This document shows, piece after piece, positions 16,975 to 25,915 of a DNA stretch of 64,000 bases. Each line of letters starts with the position of its first letter. Position 1 is the first letter of the stretch. A program made the position numbers and the translations under genes. The notes under the pieces were generated by a model that saw nothing but the letters and a program-made list of their open reading frames with translations, ran no database searches and was not told the DNA's origin. This DNA is from Streptomyces fructofermentans (GTDB lineage Bacteria > Actinomycetota > Actinomycetes > Streptomycetales > Streptomycetaceae), in NCBI RefSeq assembly GCF_014651055.1, contig NZ_BMWD01000001.1, positions 170,350 to 234,349 on the forward strand, written 5' to 3'.

Positions 16975-18603
16975 GTGACCGGGCACAGGCGCAGGACCCC
17001 GGCGGCGAACCGCAGAAGGCCCCTGCTGATCGGCGCGGGCGCGGCGGTCGCGGCGGGCGCGGCGCTGGGCGTCGGGCTCTGGGCGAGCGGCGACTCGGAC
17101 ACGCCCTCGGGGCAGCGGCCCTCCGGCGGGAAGGAGGCCGTGGCGCCCGAGGCGACCCCGACCCCGTCACCCGATCGGACGTACGCGCTGTCGCGGACTC
17201 CCCGGACCATCCCGGCCGTGCGCGAGCACACCCCCGCGCGGGGGCCCGGCTGGCGGCCCGCGAAGGGCGGGCGGGTCGTCGTCGACGACAAGGAGCTGGC
17301 GGACGAGGGACGGCTGCTCGCCGGAGAGCTGGGGCTGTCCTACGCGGGCTCCGGCGCGGCGCGTGCCGGGGACGTACGGCTGGGCCTGACCGACGAGGAC
17401 GCGAACCCGGAGTCGTACACGCTGACCGTGAAGGACGGGCGGGTGCGGATCACCGGCACGGCCGAGGCCGGCGTGTTCTACGGGACCCGCACGCTCAAGC
17501 AGCAGGTGCGCTCGGGCGGCACGGCCTCCGAGGGGGTCGTGCGCGACTCGCCGGCCAAGCCGCAGCGCGCCTTCATGCTGGACATCGCGCGCAAGCACTT
17601 CACCGCGGGCTGGATCGAGGACCGGATCCGGGAGATGGGGGACCTGAAGTACAACCAGTTCGGGCTGCACTTCTCCGACGACCAGGGCTTCCGCATCGCC
17701 TCGGACTCGCATCCCGAGATCGTCTCGAAGGTCCACCTGTCGAAGGCGGAGGTGCGCAGGATCATCGACCTCGCGGCGAGCCGGCACATCACGGTCGTGC
17801 CCGAGATCGACTCGCCCGGCCACCTCGGCGCGGTGCTCGCCGCCCACCCGGAACTCCAGCTCCGCAATACCCAGGGGGTCGCCACCAAGGGCGCGATCGA
17901 CATCTCCAAGCCCGCGTCGGCGGAGCTGCTGGACGACCTGCTGAACGAGTACTCCGGGCTGTTCCCCGGCCGGTTCTGGCACCTCGGCGCCGACGAGTAC
18001 CAGGCGCTGACCGTGGCGAACCCGGCCGCCTCGTTCCCGCAGCTGGCCGCCGCCGCGACGAGGAAGTACGGGCCGGGCGCCGGCATCGAGGACCTCGCGA
18101 CCGGCTGGCTGAACGACCGGACGGCCGTGGTGCGCGGCCACGACCGGGTGCCGCGGGCGTGGAACGACGGGTTCTTCCCCGGAGGGGTCGTCAAGGCCGA
18201 CAAGTCCCTCCAGGTCGCCTACTGGACCGGCAAGGAGATCGGGGCGCGCGAGCCCGTCGAGTACCTGCGGGAGGGGCGCGAGGTCATCAACTACAACGAC
18301 GAGTTCCTGTACTACGTGCTCGGGCAGCCCAACGCGTTCGTCTATCCGACCGGGCAGCGCATCTACGAGCAGTGGACCCCGCTCGTGCTGCGGGGCACGG
18401 CCCCGGTCTCCCGGGAGTACGGCGACCAGATCCTCGGCGCGTCCTTCGCCGTCTGGTGCGACCTGTCGGGGTCGCAGACCCAGGACCAGGTGGCGGCGGG
18501 CGTCAGGATGCCGCTGCGGGCGATGGTGCAGAAGCTGTGGGACCCGCGCGCCCCGCAGCTGTCCTGGACGGAGTTCAAGGACCTCGCGGCGAAGCTGGGC
18601 TGA
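16975..18603 (+). CDS. Secreted beta-N-acetylhexosaminidase (GH20)
   Basis: A 542-aa enzyme cleaving terminal beta-linked GlcNAc from chitin or peptidoglycan fragments. The GTG at 16975 follows GGGAGG by six bases. The N-terminus has twin arginines before a hydrophobic stretch (NRRRPLLIGAGAAVAAG), so Tat or Sec export with a retained anchor is possible. A GH20b-like domain (about 100-185) precedes the TIM barrel. HFSDDQGFRI and the catalytic Asp-Glu pair in HLGADEYQ (near residue 342) are intact. GlcNAc release from chitin feeds Streptomyces growth and development. Confidence 0.92.
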   Translation: MTGHRRRTPAANRRRPLLIGAGAAVAAGAALGVGLWASGDSDTPSGQRPSGGKEAVAPEATPTPSPDRTYALSRTPRTIPAVREHTPARGPGWRPAKGGRVVVDDKELADEGRLLAGELGLSYAGSGAARAGDVRLGLTDEDANPESYTLTVKDGRVRITGTAEAGVFYGTRTLKQQVRSGGTASEGVVRDSPAKPQRAFMLDIARKHFTAGWIEDRIREMGDLKYNQFGLHFSDDQGFRIASDSHPEIVSKVHLSKAEVRRIIDLAASRHITVVPEIDSPGHLGAVLAAHPELQLRNTQGVATKGAIDISKPASAELLDDLLNEYSGLFPGRFWHLGADEYQALTVANPAASFPQLAAAATRKYGPGAGIEDLATGWLNDRTAVVRGHDRVPRAWNDGFFPGGVVKADKSLQVAYWTGKEIGAREPVEYLREGREVINYNDEFLYYVLGQPNAFVYPTGQRIYEQWTPLVLRGTAPVSREYGDQILGASFAVWCDLSGSQTQDQVAAGVRMPLRAMVQKLWDPRAPQLSWTEFKDLAAKLG

Positions 18604-18791
18604 GCCGGCCCGCGGTCCGGCGGGCCCCTCGCGCGGATTGCCCGCGCCGCCCGCGCGCGGCGCGGGGAGCCCCGCGGGAGGGACCCCGGCCGCCGTGGCG
18701 CGCGAGGGGCGACTTGTCCGTTCCGGTGGCGGACAGGCGTGCCTTTGTGGTGTATTCGGCCTGGCCGAACCGATACACCGGGGGGAGCGGG

Positions 18792-19310
18792 ATGGGCTAC
18801 TGGGGGTATTTCGTCGTGGGCAGGAGCGAACTGCCGCTGGCGGAACTGGGCGCGCTGTCGGGCGCCCCGGGCATGACGCTGCATCAGACGGCGGACGGCG
18901 GCTGGCAGGTGTGGGAGTGCCCGAACGCCCCGGACGGGGCGTCCACCGGCGACGTGGGCAACATGAACGACCTGGCGGCGGAGACGGGCGCGCCGGCGCT
19001 GTTCGGGTACGTCATGGACAGCGACTGCGTGGTCGTGGAGGCGGCCGCGCCCGAGAGCGGCGCGTGGACGACGTGCCTGGCCCGGGACGCGATGGCGGGG
19101 TACCTCGGTGGGAACGAGGACGGGCTCACCGTCGACGACTTCTTCCTGGAACCGCGCGACGCCGTCGAGCGGGCCGTCGCCTGGGCCGCGGAATCCGGCC
19201 GCTCGGTGCCCGACGAACCGGTGCTGGACGTACTCACCGCGGACGCCGATCCGTCCGCGGAAATGCTTTTCTTCCGCTTCCTCGATCGACTCGGCGTCAT
19301 CCCGATGTAG
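18792..19310 (+). CDS. Conserved hypothetical protein
   Basis: A 172-aa acidic protein starting at the ATG after a GGGGAG-type RBS (18781-18786). It begins MGYWGYFVVGRSE and contains many Trp, Gly and acidic residues, with no signal peptide, TM helix or motif I recognise. The composition suggests a soluble cytoplasmic protein conserved in streptomycetes. The next gene on the same strand begins 99 bp later. Confidence 0.75.
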   Translation: MGYWGYFVVGRSELPLAELGALSGAPGMTLHQTADGGWQVWECPNAPDGASTGDVGNMNDLAAETGAPALFGYVMDSDCVVVEAAAPESGAWTTCLARDAMAGYLGGNEDGLTVDDFFLEPRDAVERAVAWAAESGRSVPDEPVLDVLTADADPSAEMLFFRFLDRLGVIPM

Positions 19311-19409
19311 ATTTCGGCCATCTCGCAGTGTGACGTTCCGGCCACAGTGCACGCAGTAAGGGGAAGTGCGGGCTCCGTGACCGGCGGCGGCCCCACCGAG
19401 GGAGGCGTG

Positions 19410-19991
19410 ATGAGCCTGGTGGAACTGATCGCTCAGGCCGACGAGCGTGGTCTGGCGACCAGCGGTCTGGCGTGCCTGGACAGGTGTGTGCCCCTGTCGG
19501 GCGGTGACGACGACATGCTGCGGCCGCTGTGGGCGAGCCTCGCCGAGGGCGGTGACCAGTGGCGCCGCGACTGGGGCGAACGCGTCGAGCAGGCGCGTGC
19601 CGGGTTCGACGCCACCGGCCTCCCGGAGGGCGACGCCTCCGCCGAGGGCGAGGCCGCCGTGCTCGCGCACCGCATGCTGCTGGCCGCCCCCGCCGAGTGC
19701 ACCGCGGACACCCTCCGCACCTGGGCGGACGCCTGCTCGGTCGCCGCGCTCCAGATCCACCGGCTGCTCGACGCCTCGGACGACGGGGCGTCCTCGATGA
19801 CGGCCCACCGCGAGGGCGGCACGCAGGACATCCCGCCGCTCGTGGCCGCCGAACTGCGCCGCCAGATCGCCATCCTGGAACTGCTGTCGGCGCACGGCCC
19901 CACCGGGCTGCGGCAGGCCCTGGACCTCTCCACCGAGGGCCGGCGCGTGCTGCGCGCGGTGGTGTCCCGCAGGGCCCGCGGACGGGTCTGA
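19410..19991 (+). CDS. Conserved hypothetical protein
   Basis: A 193-aa protein; the ATG at 19410 follows GGAGG, and a GTG immediately before it is too close to that RBS. It is predicted mostly helical and soluble, begins MSLVELIAQADERG, and ends with a basic tail (RRVLRAVVSRRARGRV). No family recognised. It is convergent with the large amidase gene, with a long palindromic terminator between. Confidence 0.7.
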   Translation: MSLVELIAQADERGLATSGLACLDRCVPLSGGDDDMLRPLWASLAEGGDQWRRDWGERVEQARAGFDATGLPEGDASAEGEAAVLAHRMLLAAPAECTADTLRTWADACSVAALQIHRLLDASDDGASSMTAHREGGTQDIPPLVAAELRRQIAILELLSAHGPTGLRQALDLSTEGRRVLRAVVSRRARGRV

Positions 19992-20050
19992 GCGCGCCCC
20001 GCGGCCGCAGTCTCCCCACGCGGCGCGCCGAGGACCGCCGATGCGCGCCG

Positions 20051-20100
20051 AGAAGCACCGAGAAGCACAGACAAGCACCGAGAAGCACGGACAAGCACCG
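20051..20100. repeat. Five tandem decamers, consensus A(G/C)AAGCAC(C/A/G)G
   Basis: Five consecutive 10-bp units (agaagcaccg, agaagcacag, acaagcaccg, agaagcacgg, acaagcaccg), differing at one or two positions. They lie between convergent genes, just before the terminator palindrome. A candidate variable-number repeat. Confidence 0.85.
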
Positions 20101-20104
20101 ACGT

Positions 20105-20154
20105 ACGGCAGAGGCCGGGCGCCCCGTTCGAACGGGGCGCCCGGCCTCTGCCGT
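20105..20154. terminator. Bidirectional terminator: 50-bp perfect palindrome
   Basis: A continuous perfect inverted repeat of 25-bp arms centred on ttcgaa (20127-20132), located between convergent genes ending at 19991 (+) and 20168 (-). It can form the same hairpin in either transcript and so can stop both. No U-run is present on either side. Confidence 0.85.
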
Positions 20155-20167
20155 GAAGCGGCGGGTC

Positions 20168-22936
20168 CTACGGGGTCAGGGTCTGCCCCAGACGCCCGGC
20201 CGCCGGCGTGCCGAGCTGGGTGACGCCGTAGTACACCGACGTCGCCAGGGAGACGCCCGAGGCCGTGGCCGGCAGGTACAGCAGCGTGCCGTTGCCCGCG
20301 TCCTCGCCCTCGACGCCGATCAGCAGGTCGGCGCGGCCGCGGCCGGAGAAGTCCGTCAGGGAGACGGACGAGCCCAGCTTGTCCTCCTTCTCCGTGGAGC
20401 CGGCGATGCCCGCCGTGTCCTGGGAGTAGGAGAGGGAACCCGTGCCGGTGAGGCCGGTCGAGGCGCCCTTGAAGAGCCAGACGGCTCCCGCGTTGGACTG
20501 GTTGGCGCCGCTGCGCGTGATGTCCTCGTTCGGCGCGCCGGTGAGGACGTCCGCGTAGCCGTCGGCGTTGAGGTCGCCCACGGAGACGGACCAGCCCAGC
20601 CCGTCGCCGGACTCGGCGGCGCCCGGGACACCCGCGGTGTCCTGGTGGATGGTCGTCAGGCCGGCGGTCGTGAAGCCCGTGGCGGTGCCCGGGACCATCG
20701 TGACCTGGCCGCCCGCCTTGGCGCCGGACTCCGCGGTGTACGGCTGGCCGATGACGATGTCGTCGTAGCCGTTGCCGTTCACGTCGCCCGCGGCGATGGA
20801 ACGGCCGCCCTTCACGGTGAGCGTGGACACCTTCGCCAGGCCGAGGGACTTCGACCCCTTGAACCAGGTGACCCTGCCGACGCCGGACTGGTCACGGTAG
20901 TTGAGGGCCACGTCGGCGTAGCCGTCCCGGTTGAAGTCGCCGCTCGCGGCGTCCGCGTACGCGAGGTCGCCGTCCTTGCCCGTGAGGTCGCCGGCCACCT
21001 CGTGGCCGTCGCCGAAGCGGGCCGCCCAGTTGCCGCCGGTGCCGGTGGCCGCGGTGAAGACGTCCGCCCTGCCGTCGGCGTTGAAGTCGCCGACCGCGAC
21101 GGCCGCGCCGAACTTCGCGGAGGCCGGCTCGAAGTCGTCGCCGAGCGCCATCGTGTCGGCGCCGGTGTCGAACTTCGGGCCGTACAGGATCGTCACCGCG
21201 CCGCGGTCCTTGTGACCGGTGCTGTCGTCCTCGCCGGGCGCTCCGATCGCGAGGTCGGCGTCGCCGTCACCGTCGATGTCGCCCGAGGCGGTGGCCGCGC
21301 CCCACAGGTCGCCCGTCTCGGACGCGCCGGGGACACCCGCGCTGGACTGGGTGAGCCGCACCTTCGCCGCGGCGACCGGGCCGGTCAGGCCGCCGGGCAC
21401 GACGACCACGTTGCCGGTGTCGCCGGACGCCTTGGGCACGCCCGCGACGACGTCGTTGATGCCGTCACGGTTGAAGTCGGACGTGGGGACCGCGGAGTTC
21501 CTCGCGGGGCTGGAGGCGTACCGGCGGATCTCGCTCAGCTTCGAGTACAGGTTCTTGCCGGGGCAGGCGGTGGCGAAGCCGTCGCGGTGGCCGGAGATCG
21601 TGTTCAGCGTGGCCTGCTCGCCGGCGTCCCACACCTCCGTGTCGGCGGCGGCGGTCAGCGTGACCTGGCCGCTCGGGTTGCCGCCGTACTGGCCGAGCTT
21701 CCACGCGGCGACGCGCGCCACGGACTCCAGGGCCGCCCTGGTCGGCCTGCCGGCCGACTTGGCGGGAGTGGTGGCTGTGGCCTCCGCGCCCTCGAAGTCG
21801 CCGAGGACCGCGATGCCCGCCGAGTCGCCGTTGAAGCCGAAGGTGTGGGCGCCGCGCACCGGCAGGTCGACACCGCCGCCGCGGCCCTCGAAGATCCGGC
21901 CGCACTTGTCGACCAGGAAGTTGTAGCCGAGGTCGTTCCATTTCTCGGCCTGGACGTGGAACGCCATGATGCCGCGCACCAGCGCGGGGGACTCGGCGCA
22001 GCTGTAGTCGTTCGTGCCGACCGTGTGGTGGACGAAGACGGCGCTGACCTTCTCGATGTACTCCGGCGGGTCCTTGACCGTCGACTCGTCGGCGCCCCAC
22101 TGGGCCCGGGAGATGATCGGCGGCTGCGCCACGGTGGACGGCGGCGGTGAGGGGACCGGGTCCGGGGTCTCGGACGCGGAGGCCGAGGCCGACGCGGGGG
22201 CCGACGCGCTCTCCGAGCTGTCCCCGGAGGGCGAGGCGGTGTCCTCGGCGGTGGGCTCGGCGCCGGCGGACCCGGTCGGCGCGACGGACGCCGAGGCCGC
22301 GTCGGTGGGCACCGCGGGCGCGGTCGGGTCCTCGGCGGCGAACGCGGCGTTGTCCAGGGCGATGCCCTCGGTCGTGCCGAGCGCCTTGTTCCTCGCCTCG
22401 GCGGAGGTCACTCCCGGGTCGACGAGGCTGACCTCCAGCCCCTTCGGCAGCCCGGCGCTCTCGGTGCCGTCCGCGGCCACCACGCGTGCCTCGACACCGT
22501 CGCTCGGGCCGACCCACAGCGGGTCGGAGGCGCCGCGCGCCTCCTTGGCGCCCGGCTCGGACCGGTCGACCGGGTGGAGTTCGACGTCCAGGTTCTGCCA
22601 GCCGGTCCACTCACCGGTCCCGGTGCTGCGGGTGCGGACCTGGGCCGTGCCGTCCAACTCGGTCCGCGCGCCGGTCCAGGTGACACCGAGGAGCGAGAAC
22701 GGCCGGGTGTCCGTGCGCTCGACCTCGCGCCGGTCCGCGCCGTCGCTCCGCATCGCGAGTTCCTGCACGCGCACGGGCCGCTTGGTGCGCACGGCGTCGT
22801 CGGACGGGTCGGCGGCCGGGTTCGCGACGGCGTACGTCACCGCACCCGCCCCGCCCAGCACGACGGCCCCGATCGTCAGCCACGCTCTCCGTTTCAGACT
22901 CAGCGGTCTGTACGCATGCGTCGTCCGGCGACTCAA
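20168..22936 (-). CDS. Secreted PGRP-type N-acetylmuramoyl-L-alanine amidase with FG-GAP repeats
   Basis: A 922-aa exported wall hydrolase. The TTG start at 22936 follows a G-rich RBS (GGGGTGGGG) and an in-frame stop. A basic N-terminus and hydrophobic helix (about 14-38) form the signal or anchor. A long N-terminal region ends in a Ser/Ala/Pro linker (about 205-272). The amidase_2/PGRP domain (about 272-460) has zinc ligands in VHHT (302-305), GHRDG and ACPGKNLY. The C-terminal half is a chain of FG-GAP/VCBS repeats (DFNRDGIND, DIDGDGDAD, DFNADGRAD, DVNGNGYDD, DLNADGYAD), Ca-binding beta-propeller blades. It cuts the sugar-peptide bond of peptidoglycan; the propeller may bind surface ligands. 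Confidence 0.93.
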   Translation of the reverse strand: MSRRTTHAYRPLSLKRRAWLTIGAVVLGGAGAVTYAVANPAADPSDDAVRTKRPVRVQELAMRSDGADRREVERTDTRPFSLLGVTWTGARTELDGTAQVRTRSTGTGEWTGWQNLDVELHPVDRSEPGAKEARGASDPLWVGPSDGVEARVVAADGTESAGLPKGLEVSLVDPGVTSAEARNKALGTTEGIALDNAAFAAEDPTAPAVPTDAASASVAPTGSAGAEPTAEDTASPSGDSSESASAPASASASASETPDPVPSPPPSTVAQPPIISRAQWGADESTVKDPPEYIEKVSAVFVHHTVGTNDYSCAESPALVRGIMAFHVQAEKWNDLGYNFLVDKCGRIFEGRGGGVDLPVRGAHTFGFNGDSAGIAVLGDFEGAEATATTPAKSAGRPTRAALESVARVAAWKLGQYGGNPSGQVTLTAAADTEVWDAGEQATLNTISGHRDGFATACPGKNLYSKLSEIRRYASSPARNSAVPTSDFNRDGINDVVAGVPKASGDTGNVVVVPGGLTGPVAAAKVRLTQSSAGVPGASETGDLWGAATASGDIDGDGDADLAIGAPGEDDSTGHKDRGAVTILYGPKFDTGADTMALGDDFEPASAKFGAAVAVGDFNADGRADVFTAATGTGGNWAARFGDGHEVAGDLTGKDGDLAYADAASGDFNRDGYADVALNYRDQSGVGRVTWFKGSKSLGLAKVSTLTVKGGRSIAAGDVNGNGYDDIVIGQPYTAESGAKAGGQVTMVPGTATGFTTAGLTTIHQDTAGVPGAAESGDGLGWSVSVGDLNADGYADVLTGAPNEDITRSGANQSNAGAVWLFKGASTGLTGTGSLSYSQDTAGIAGSTEKEDKLGSSVSLTDFSGRGRADLLIGVEGEDAGNGTLLYLPATASGVSLATSVYYGVTQLGTPAAGRLGQTLTP

Positions 22937-23035
22937 TTACCCCACCCCTAGAAAGGCCTCATAAAAAACCCACCCGTCACGGGGTGGCTCATCAATTCAG
23001 CGCTACCGCAGAGCCAAACATCACCCAACTTCGGT
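22937..23035 (-). promoter_or_regulatory. Amidase leader with terminator-like hairpin and possible RBS sequestration
   Basis: On the minus strand CCACCC-(6 nt)-GGGTGG is followed by a run of six T (hairpin about 22973-22990), 35-40 bp before the TTG start. The same CCACCCC arm is complementary to GGGGTGG of the amidase RBS, so two exclusive pairings are possible. Upstream, TTGGGT and TAGCGC separated by 17 bp resemble -35 and -10 elements. The segment also reads as a 14-codon open frame from ATG to TAG. Roles are inferred. Confidence 0.45.
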
Positions 23036-23395
23036 GTGGCGTACGTCACTTCGAGGCTCCAGGACGCTCGGGGGAGGGTGATGGTTGCCCGGGTGTCCAG
23101 TGGGTTCGCGGTGACCTCCGTCACTCTGGTGGCGAGGCGATTCCGGCGGCACGCCGCCCGCTCGGTCCGGTGGGCCGGCCCCGCGTGGCACGGAGCCGGG
23201 TGGGGGATGCCCGTACGAATGGCCGGCACGCACCGGACCGCTGGGTTCCGCGGGGGTGGGCCGTGCGGCTGACGGGCTGTGACATTTCCGTGGCGCCCGA
23301 CGCTGATGACCGTGGGGGCGCGTGGGCACGGCGATCCGTGGCGCGTGGCGGAAATCCGGTACGAACGCGGTACGAACTCGGTGCCGACGAGGACA

Positions 23396-24064
23396 GTGTT
23401 GGACCAGGGAGGGGAATCCCGCCGCGGGCGGGCGGCCGACGGGGACCTGGGCGCGGCCGTCGCGAAGGCGCAGGAGGGGGACGAGGTCGCCTTCGCCGTG
23501 GCGTACCGGATCGTGCAGCCCGCGCTCCTGGCCTACCTGCGGGGGCTGGTCGGGGACGACGCGGAGGACGTGGCGTCGGACGCGTGGCTGGAGATCGCCC
23601 GCGACCTGGGACGGTTCCGCGGGGACGGGACGGGCTTCCGCGGCTGGACCGCGACCATCGCGAGGCACCGGGCGCTCGACCACCTCAGGCGTAGACGGGT
23701 GCGTCCGCAGGCGTCCGCGCTCGAACGGGACATGCTCGAACTGCCCGGCGCGCACAGCACGCACGACCAGGCACTGGAGTCCCTCTCGACCGAGTACGCC
23801 CTCGGGCTCGTCGCGGGCCTGCCGCGCGAGCAGGCGGAGGCCGTACTGCTGCGGGTCGTCCTCGGTCTCGACGGGCCGACCGCGGCCCGGGTGCTGGGCA
23901 AGCGGCCCGGCGCGGTGCGCACCGCCGCGCACCGGGGCCTGAAGCGGCTGGCCCGCCGGCTCGGGACCGAGGGTGTGACGGATGAGGGCCCCCGGACGCT
24001 GGGGGATGCGGGACGAACGGCGGACGGGGCGGGGCCGGGGGAGGGGGAGGGGATGCGGACATGA
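23396..24064 (+). CDS. ECF-family RNA polymerase sigma factor (paralogue 1)
   Basis: About 222 aa. Region 2 (AYRIVQPALLAYLRGLVGDDAED, FRGWTATIARHRALDHLRR) and region 4 (LPREQAEAVLLRVVLGLDGPTAARVLGKRPGAVRTAAHRGLKRL) are complete. I choose GTG 23396 by alignment with the paralogue at 25241; GTG 23381 is an alternative. Its stop overlaps the start of the next membrane-protein gene as ATGA. ECF factors are usually held by an anti-sigma factor; the co-transcribed membrane protein is the candidate. Confidence 0.88.
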   Translation: MLDQGGESRRGRAADGDLGAAVAKAQEGDEVAFAVAYRIVQPALLAYLRGLVGDDAEDVASDAWLEIARDLGRFRGDGTGFRGWTATIARHRALDHLRRRRVRPQASALERDMLELPGAHSTHDQALESLSTEYALGLVAGLPREQAEAVLLRVVLGLDGPTAARVLGKRPGAVRTAAHRGLKRLARRLGTEGVTDEGPRTLGDAGRTADGAGPGEGEGMRT

Positions 24065-24876
24065 GCGGACGACAGGCCGGTGACGGCCGTCCGGACCGCC
24101 CCGCCCGGCATCCGGCGGAAGGGGCCGGCGCGTCCGGCTCCCCGGCCGGCGGGGGCGGTTCCCGAGGTCGGGTCGCCCCGACCGGCGCCCCCTCGCGCGG
24201 GGCCGTCCTTGACCCGGAGGCCGAGGGCAGGGCGCTCGCGGCGTTCCGGTCGGCGCGGGACGCGGGCGCGCACCGGGCGGCCCGCACCCGGCGGCGGGAC
24301 GACTGGCGGCCCGCGGGGGAGCGGCGGAGCCGTTGGTCGCTGCGGGCCGCCCTGGTCACGCTCGCCGCGGGCGCGACGCTCGGCGGTGTCGCGTTCGCGT
24401 CCATCGGTCCGGGCGGTGCGGCGGCCGGCGACACGCGGGAGCGAGGCGCGGATCGCGACACGCGGCGGCCGTCGAGCAGTGCCCCCGCGCAGGCCGGGCC
24501 CACCTCGGTGCCCGCCCCTCTGACGGCCTCCCCCTCCGGCGCCCCGGACGAACGGCGCCCGACGGCCGGGGACACGGCGGCCCACTGCCGCGCGTACTCC
24601 TCCGTCGAGGGGCGCGGCAGGGCCCTGGACTCCACGGCCTGGCGGCGTCTCGTGCGGGCCGCGGGCGGGGAGGAGCACGTCGAGGAGTTCTGCGCGGGCC
24701 TGCCGGCCGCGGCCGGGGGGAAGCGCGACTCGGGCGGCGGGGCGCCCGGCGAACCGTCGTCGAGCCCGGGCGGGAAACCGGCGAAGGGCGGGAAGGGTGC
24801 GAAAGGCGCTAAAGGCGTGAAAGGAATGGAAGGCGCGAAGGGTGCCGGGAGCCCGAAGGGCGCGAAAGGCACTTAG
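24061..24876 (+). CDS. Membrane protein, possible anti-sigma partner, with collagen-like Gly-X-Lys tail
   Basis: A 271-aa protein translationally coupled to the ECF sigma gene. A disordered Gly/Pro-rich N-terminus and a basic helix (about 60-95) precede one TM segment (about 98-118). The external part has a Ser/Pro/Thr linker and a small domain starting CRAYSSVEGRG and ending EEFCAGL: two Cys about 35 residues apart. The last 35 residues are mostly Gly-X-Lys triplets (GGKGAKGAKGVKG). It lacks a recognisable zinc-binding anti-sigma motif, so the anti-sigma role rests on context and on the second copy of the pair. Confidence 0.7.
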   Translation: MSGRQAGDGRPDRPARHPAEGAGASGSPAGGGGSRGRVAPTGAPSRGAVLDPEAEGRALAAFRSARDAGAHRAARTRRRDDWRPAGERRSRWSLRAALVTLAAGATLGGVAFASIGPGGAAAGDTRERGADRDTRRPSSSAPAQAGPTSVPAPLTASPSGAPDERRPTAGDTAAHCRAYSSVEGRGRALDSTAWRRLVRAAGGEEHVEEFCAGLPAAAGGKRDSGGGAPGEPSSSPGGKPAKGGKGAKGAKGVKGMEGAKGAGSPKGAKGT

Positions 24877-25240
24877 AACGCGCCGGACTTGCCAGGCGCG
24901 CGGGGCGGAACGGCCGGCGGCACAGGCCGTGCCGCGGCACCGGGCGGGCCGATGGCAACGGCCGGGGCCGCCACCCCCCACAGGAGAGGCCCCGGCCGTC
25001 GCGCGGCACGGGCCGCGCGGCGGCCCGTACTCTCTTCAGCGTCGGGGGTGCGTTTTGTGTCACACCCCACGCCGAATCGAGTTGGTTGCACGTTGTACAG
25101 ACATGGACGGGCCCCGGTTTCAAGCCGTAACGTGCATTTCGCGCCGGATGCGGGGCAGGACCGCCACCATCAGGTGAGGACCACGACGGCGGGGACCCGG
25201 TCCGCGAGAGCGGCGCCGGCTTGGGCGCAAAAGGGGCGCG
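24877..25240. promoter_or_regulatory. Intergenic region: terminator of cassette 1 and promoter region of cassette 2
   Basis: A 12-bp inverted repeat (24958-24969 with 24988-24999) terminates the first cassette. The second half (25040-25140) is richer in AT, including gcgttttgtgtcacacccc and gttggttgcacgttgtacag, and should hold the promoter of the second ECF gene. AAAAGGGG (25229-25236) is its RBS. No gene seen. Confidence 0.5.
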
Positions 25241-25915
25241 GTGCTGGGGGACGACGCGGAGCTGACCACCGCGGTGCTTGCGGCACAGGACGGAAACGAG
25301 ACCGCGTTCCGGACTGTGTACCGAGCCGTGCATCCACGGCTCCTGGGATACGTGAGGACGCTGGTCGGCGACCCGGACGCCGAGGACGTCACGTCCGAGG
25401 CCTGGCTGCAGATAGCCCGCGACCTCGAACGGTTCAGCGGTGACGCCGACCGGTTCCGCGGCTGGGCCGCCCGGATAGCCCGCAACCGCGCGCTCGACCA
25501 CATGCGCATGCGCGGCCGCCGTCCCTCGATAGGCGGCGACGAGACCGAACTGACCGGCCGGGCCGCCGAGTCCGACACCGCCGGCGAGGCCATCGAGGCA
25601 CTGGCCACCGGCCGCACCCTCTCGCTCATAGCCCAGCTCCCGCAGGACCAGGCCGAGGCCGTCGTGCTGCGGGTCGTCGTCGGCCTCGACGCCAAGACCG
25701 CGGCCGAGACCCTGGGCAAGCGGCCGGGGGCCGTCCGCACCGCCGCGCACCGGGGTCTGAAACGGCTCGCGGAGCTGCTCGGCGCCGATCCGGAATCCGT
25801 CGGCTCGCTCAGTTCCGTACCCCCGCAGAGACCCCCGCACAGAGAGCCGCGTACCCGCGCGGTGACGTCCGCCGGTGTGACGCATACGCGTTCGCGGACG
25901 CAGAAGGACATGTGA
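25241..25915 (+). CDS. ECF-family RNA polymerase sigma factor (paralogue 2)
   Basis: A 224-aa protein starting at GTG 25241 behind AAAAGGGG. Domains align throughout with the sigma factor at 23396: ARDLERFSGDADRFRGWAARIARNRALDHMR in region 2 and LGKRPGAVRTAAHRGLKRLAELLG in region 4, several blocks being nearly identical. The C-terminus adds a Pro/Arg-rich tail. Its last codon and stop abut the next start (ATGTGATG). Tandem duplication of a sigma/membrane pair is the simplest origin. Confidence 0.88.
   Translation: MLGDDAELTTAVLAAQDGNETAFRTVYRAVHPRLLGYVRTLVGDPDAEDVTSEAWLQIARDLERFSGDADRFRGWAARIARNRALDHMRMRGRRPSIGGDETELTGRAAESDTAGEAIEALATGRTLSLIAQLPQDQAEAVVLRVVVGLDAKTAAETLGKRPGAVRTAAHRGLKRLAELLGADPESVGSLSSVPPQRPPHREPRTRAVTSAGVTHTRSRTQKDM

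Noticed and set aside
20041-20154. CRISPR array from short repeats
   Set aside because: The units are contiguous 10-mers without spacers; simple tandem repeats beside a terminator.
22937-23340. c-di-AMP (ydaO-type) riboswitch upstream of the amidase
   Set aside because: I compared the leader with the conserved core patterns I remember and found no convincing match; only the hairpin plus U-run is supported.
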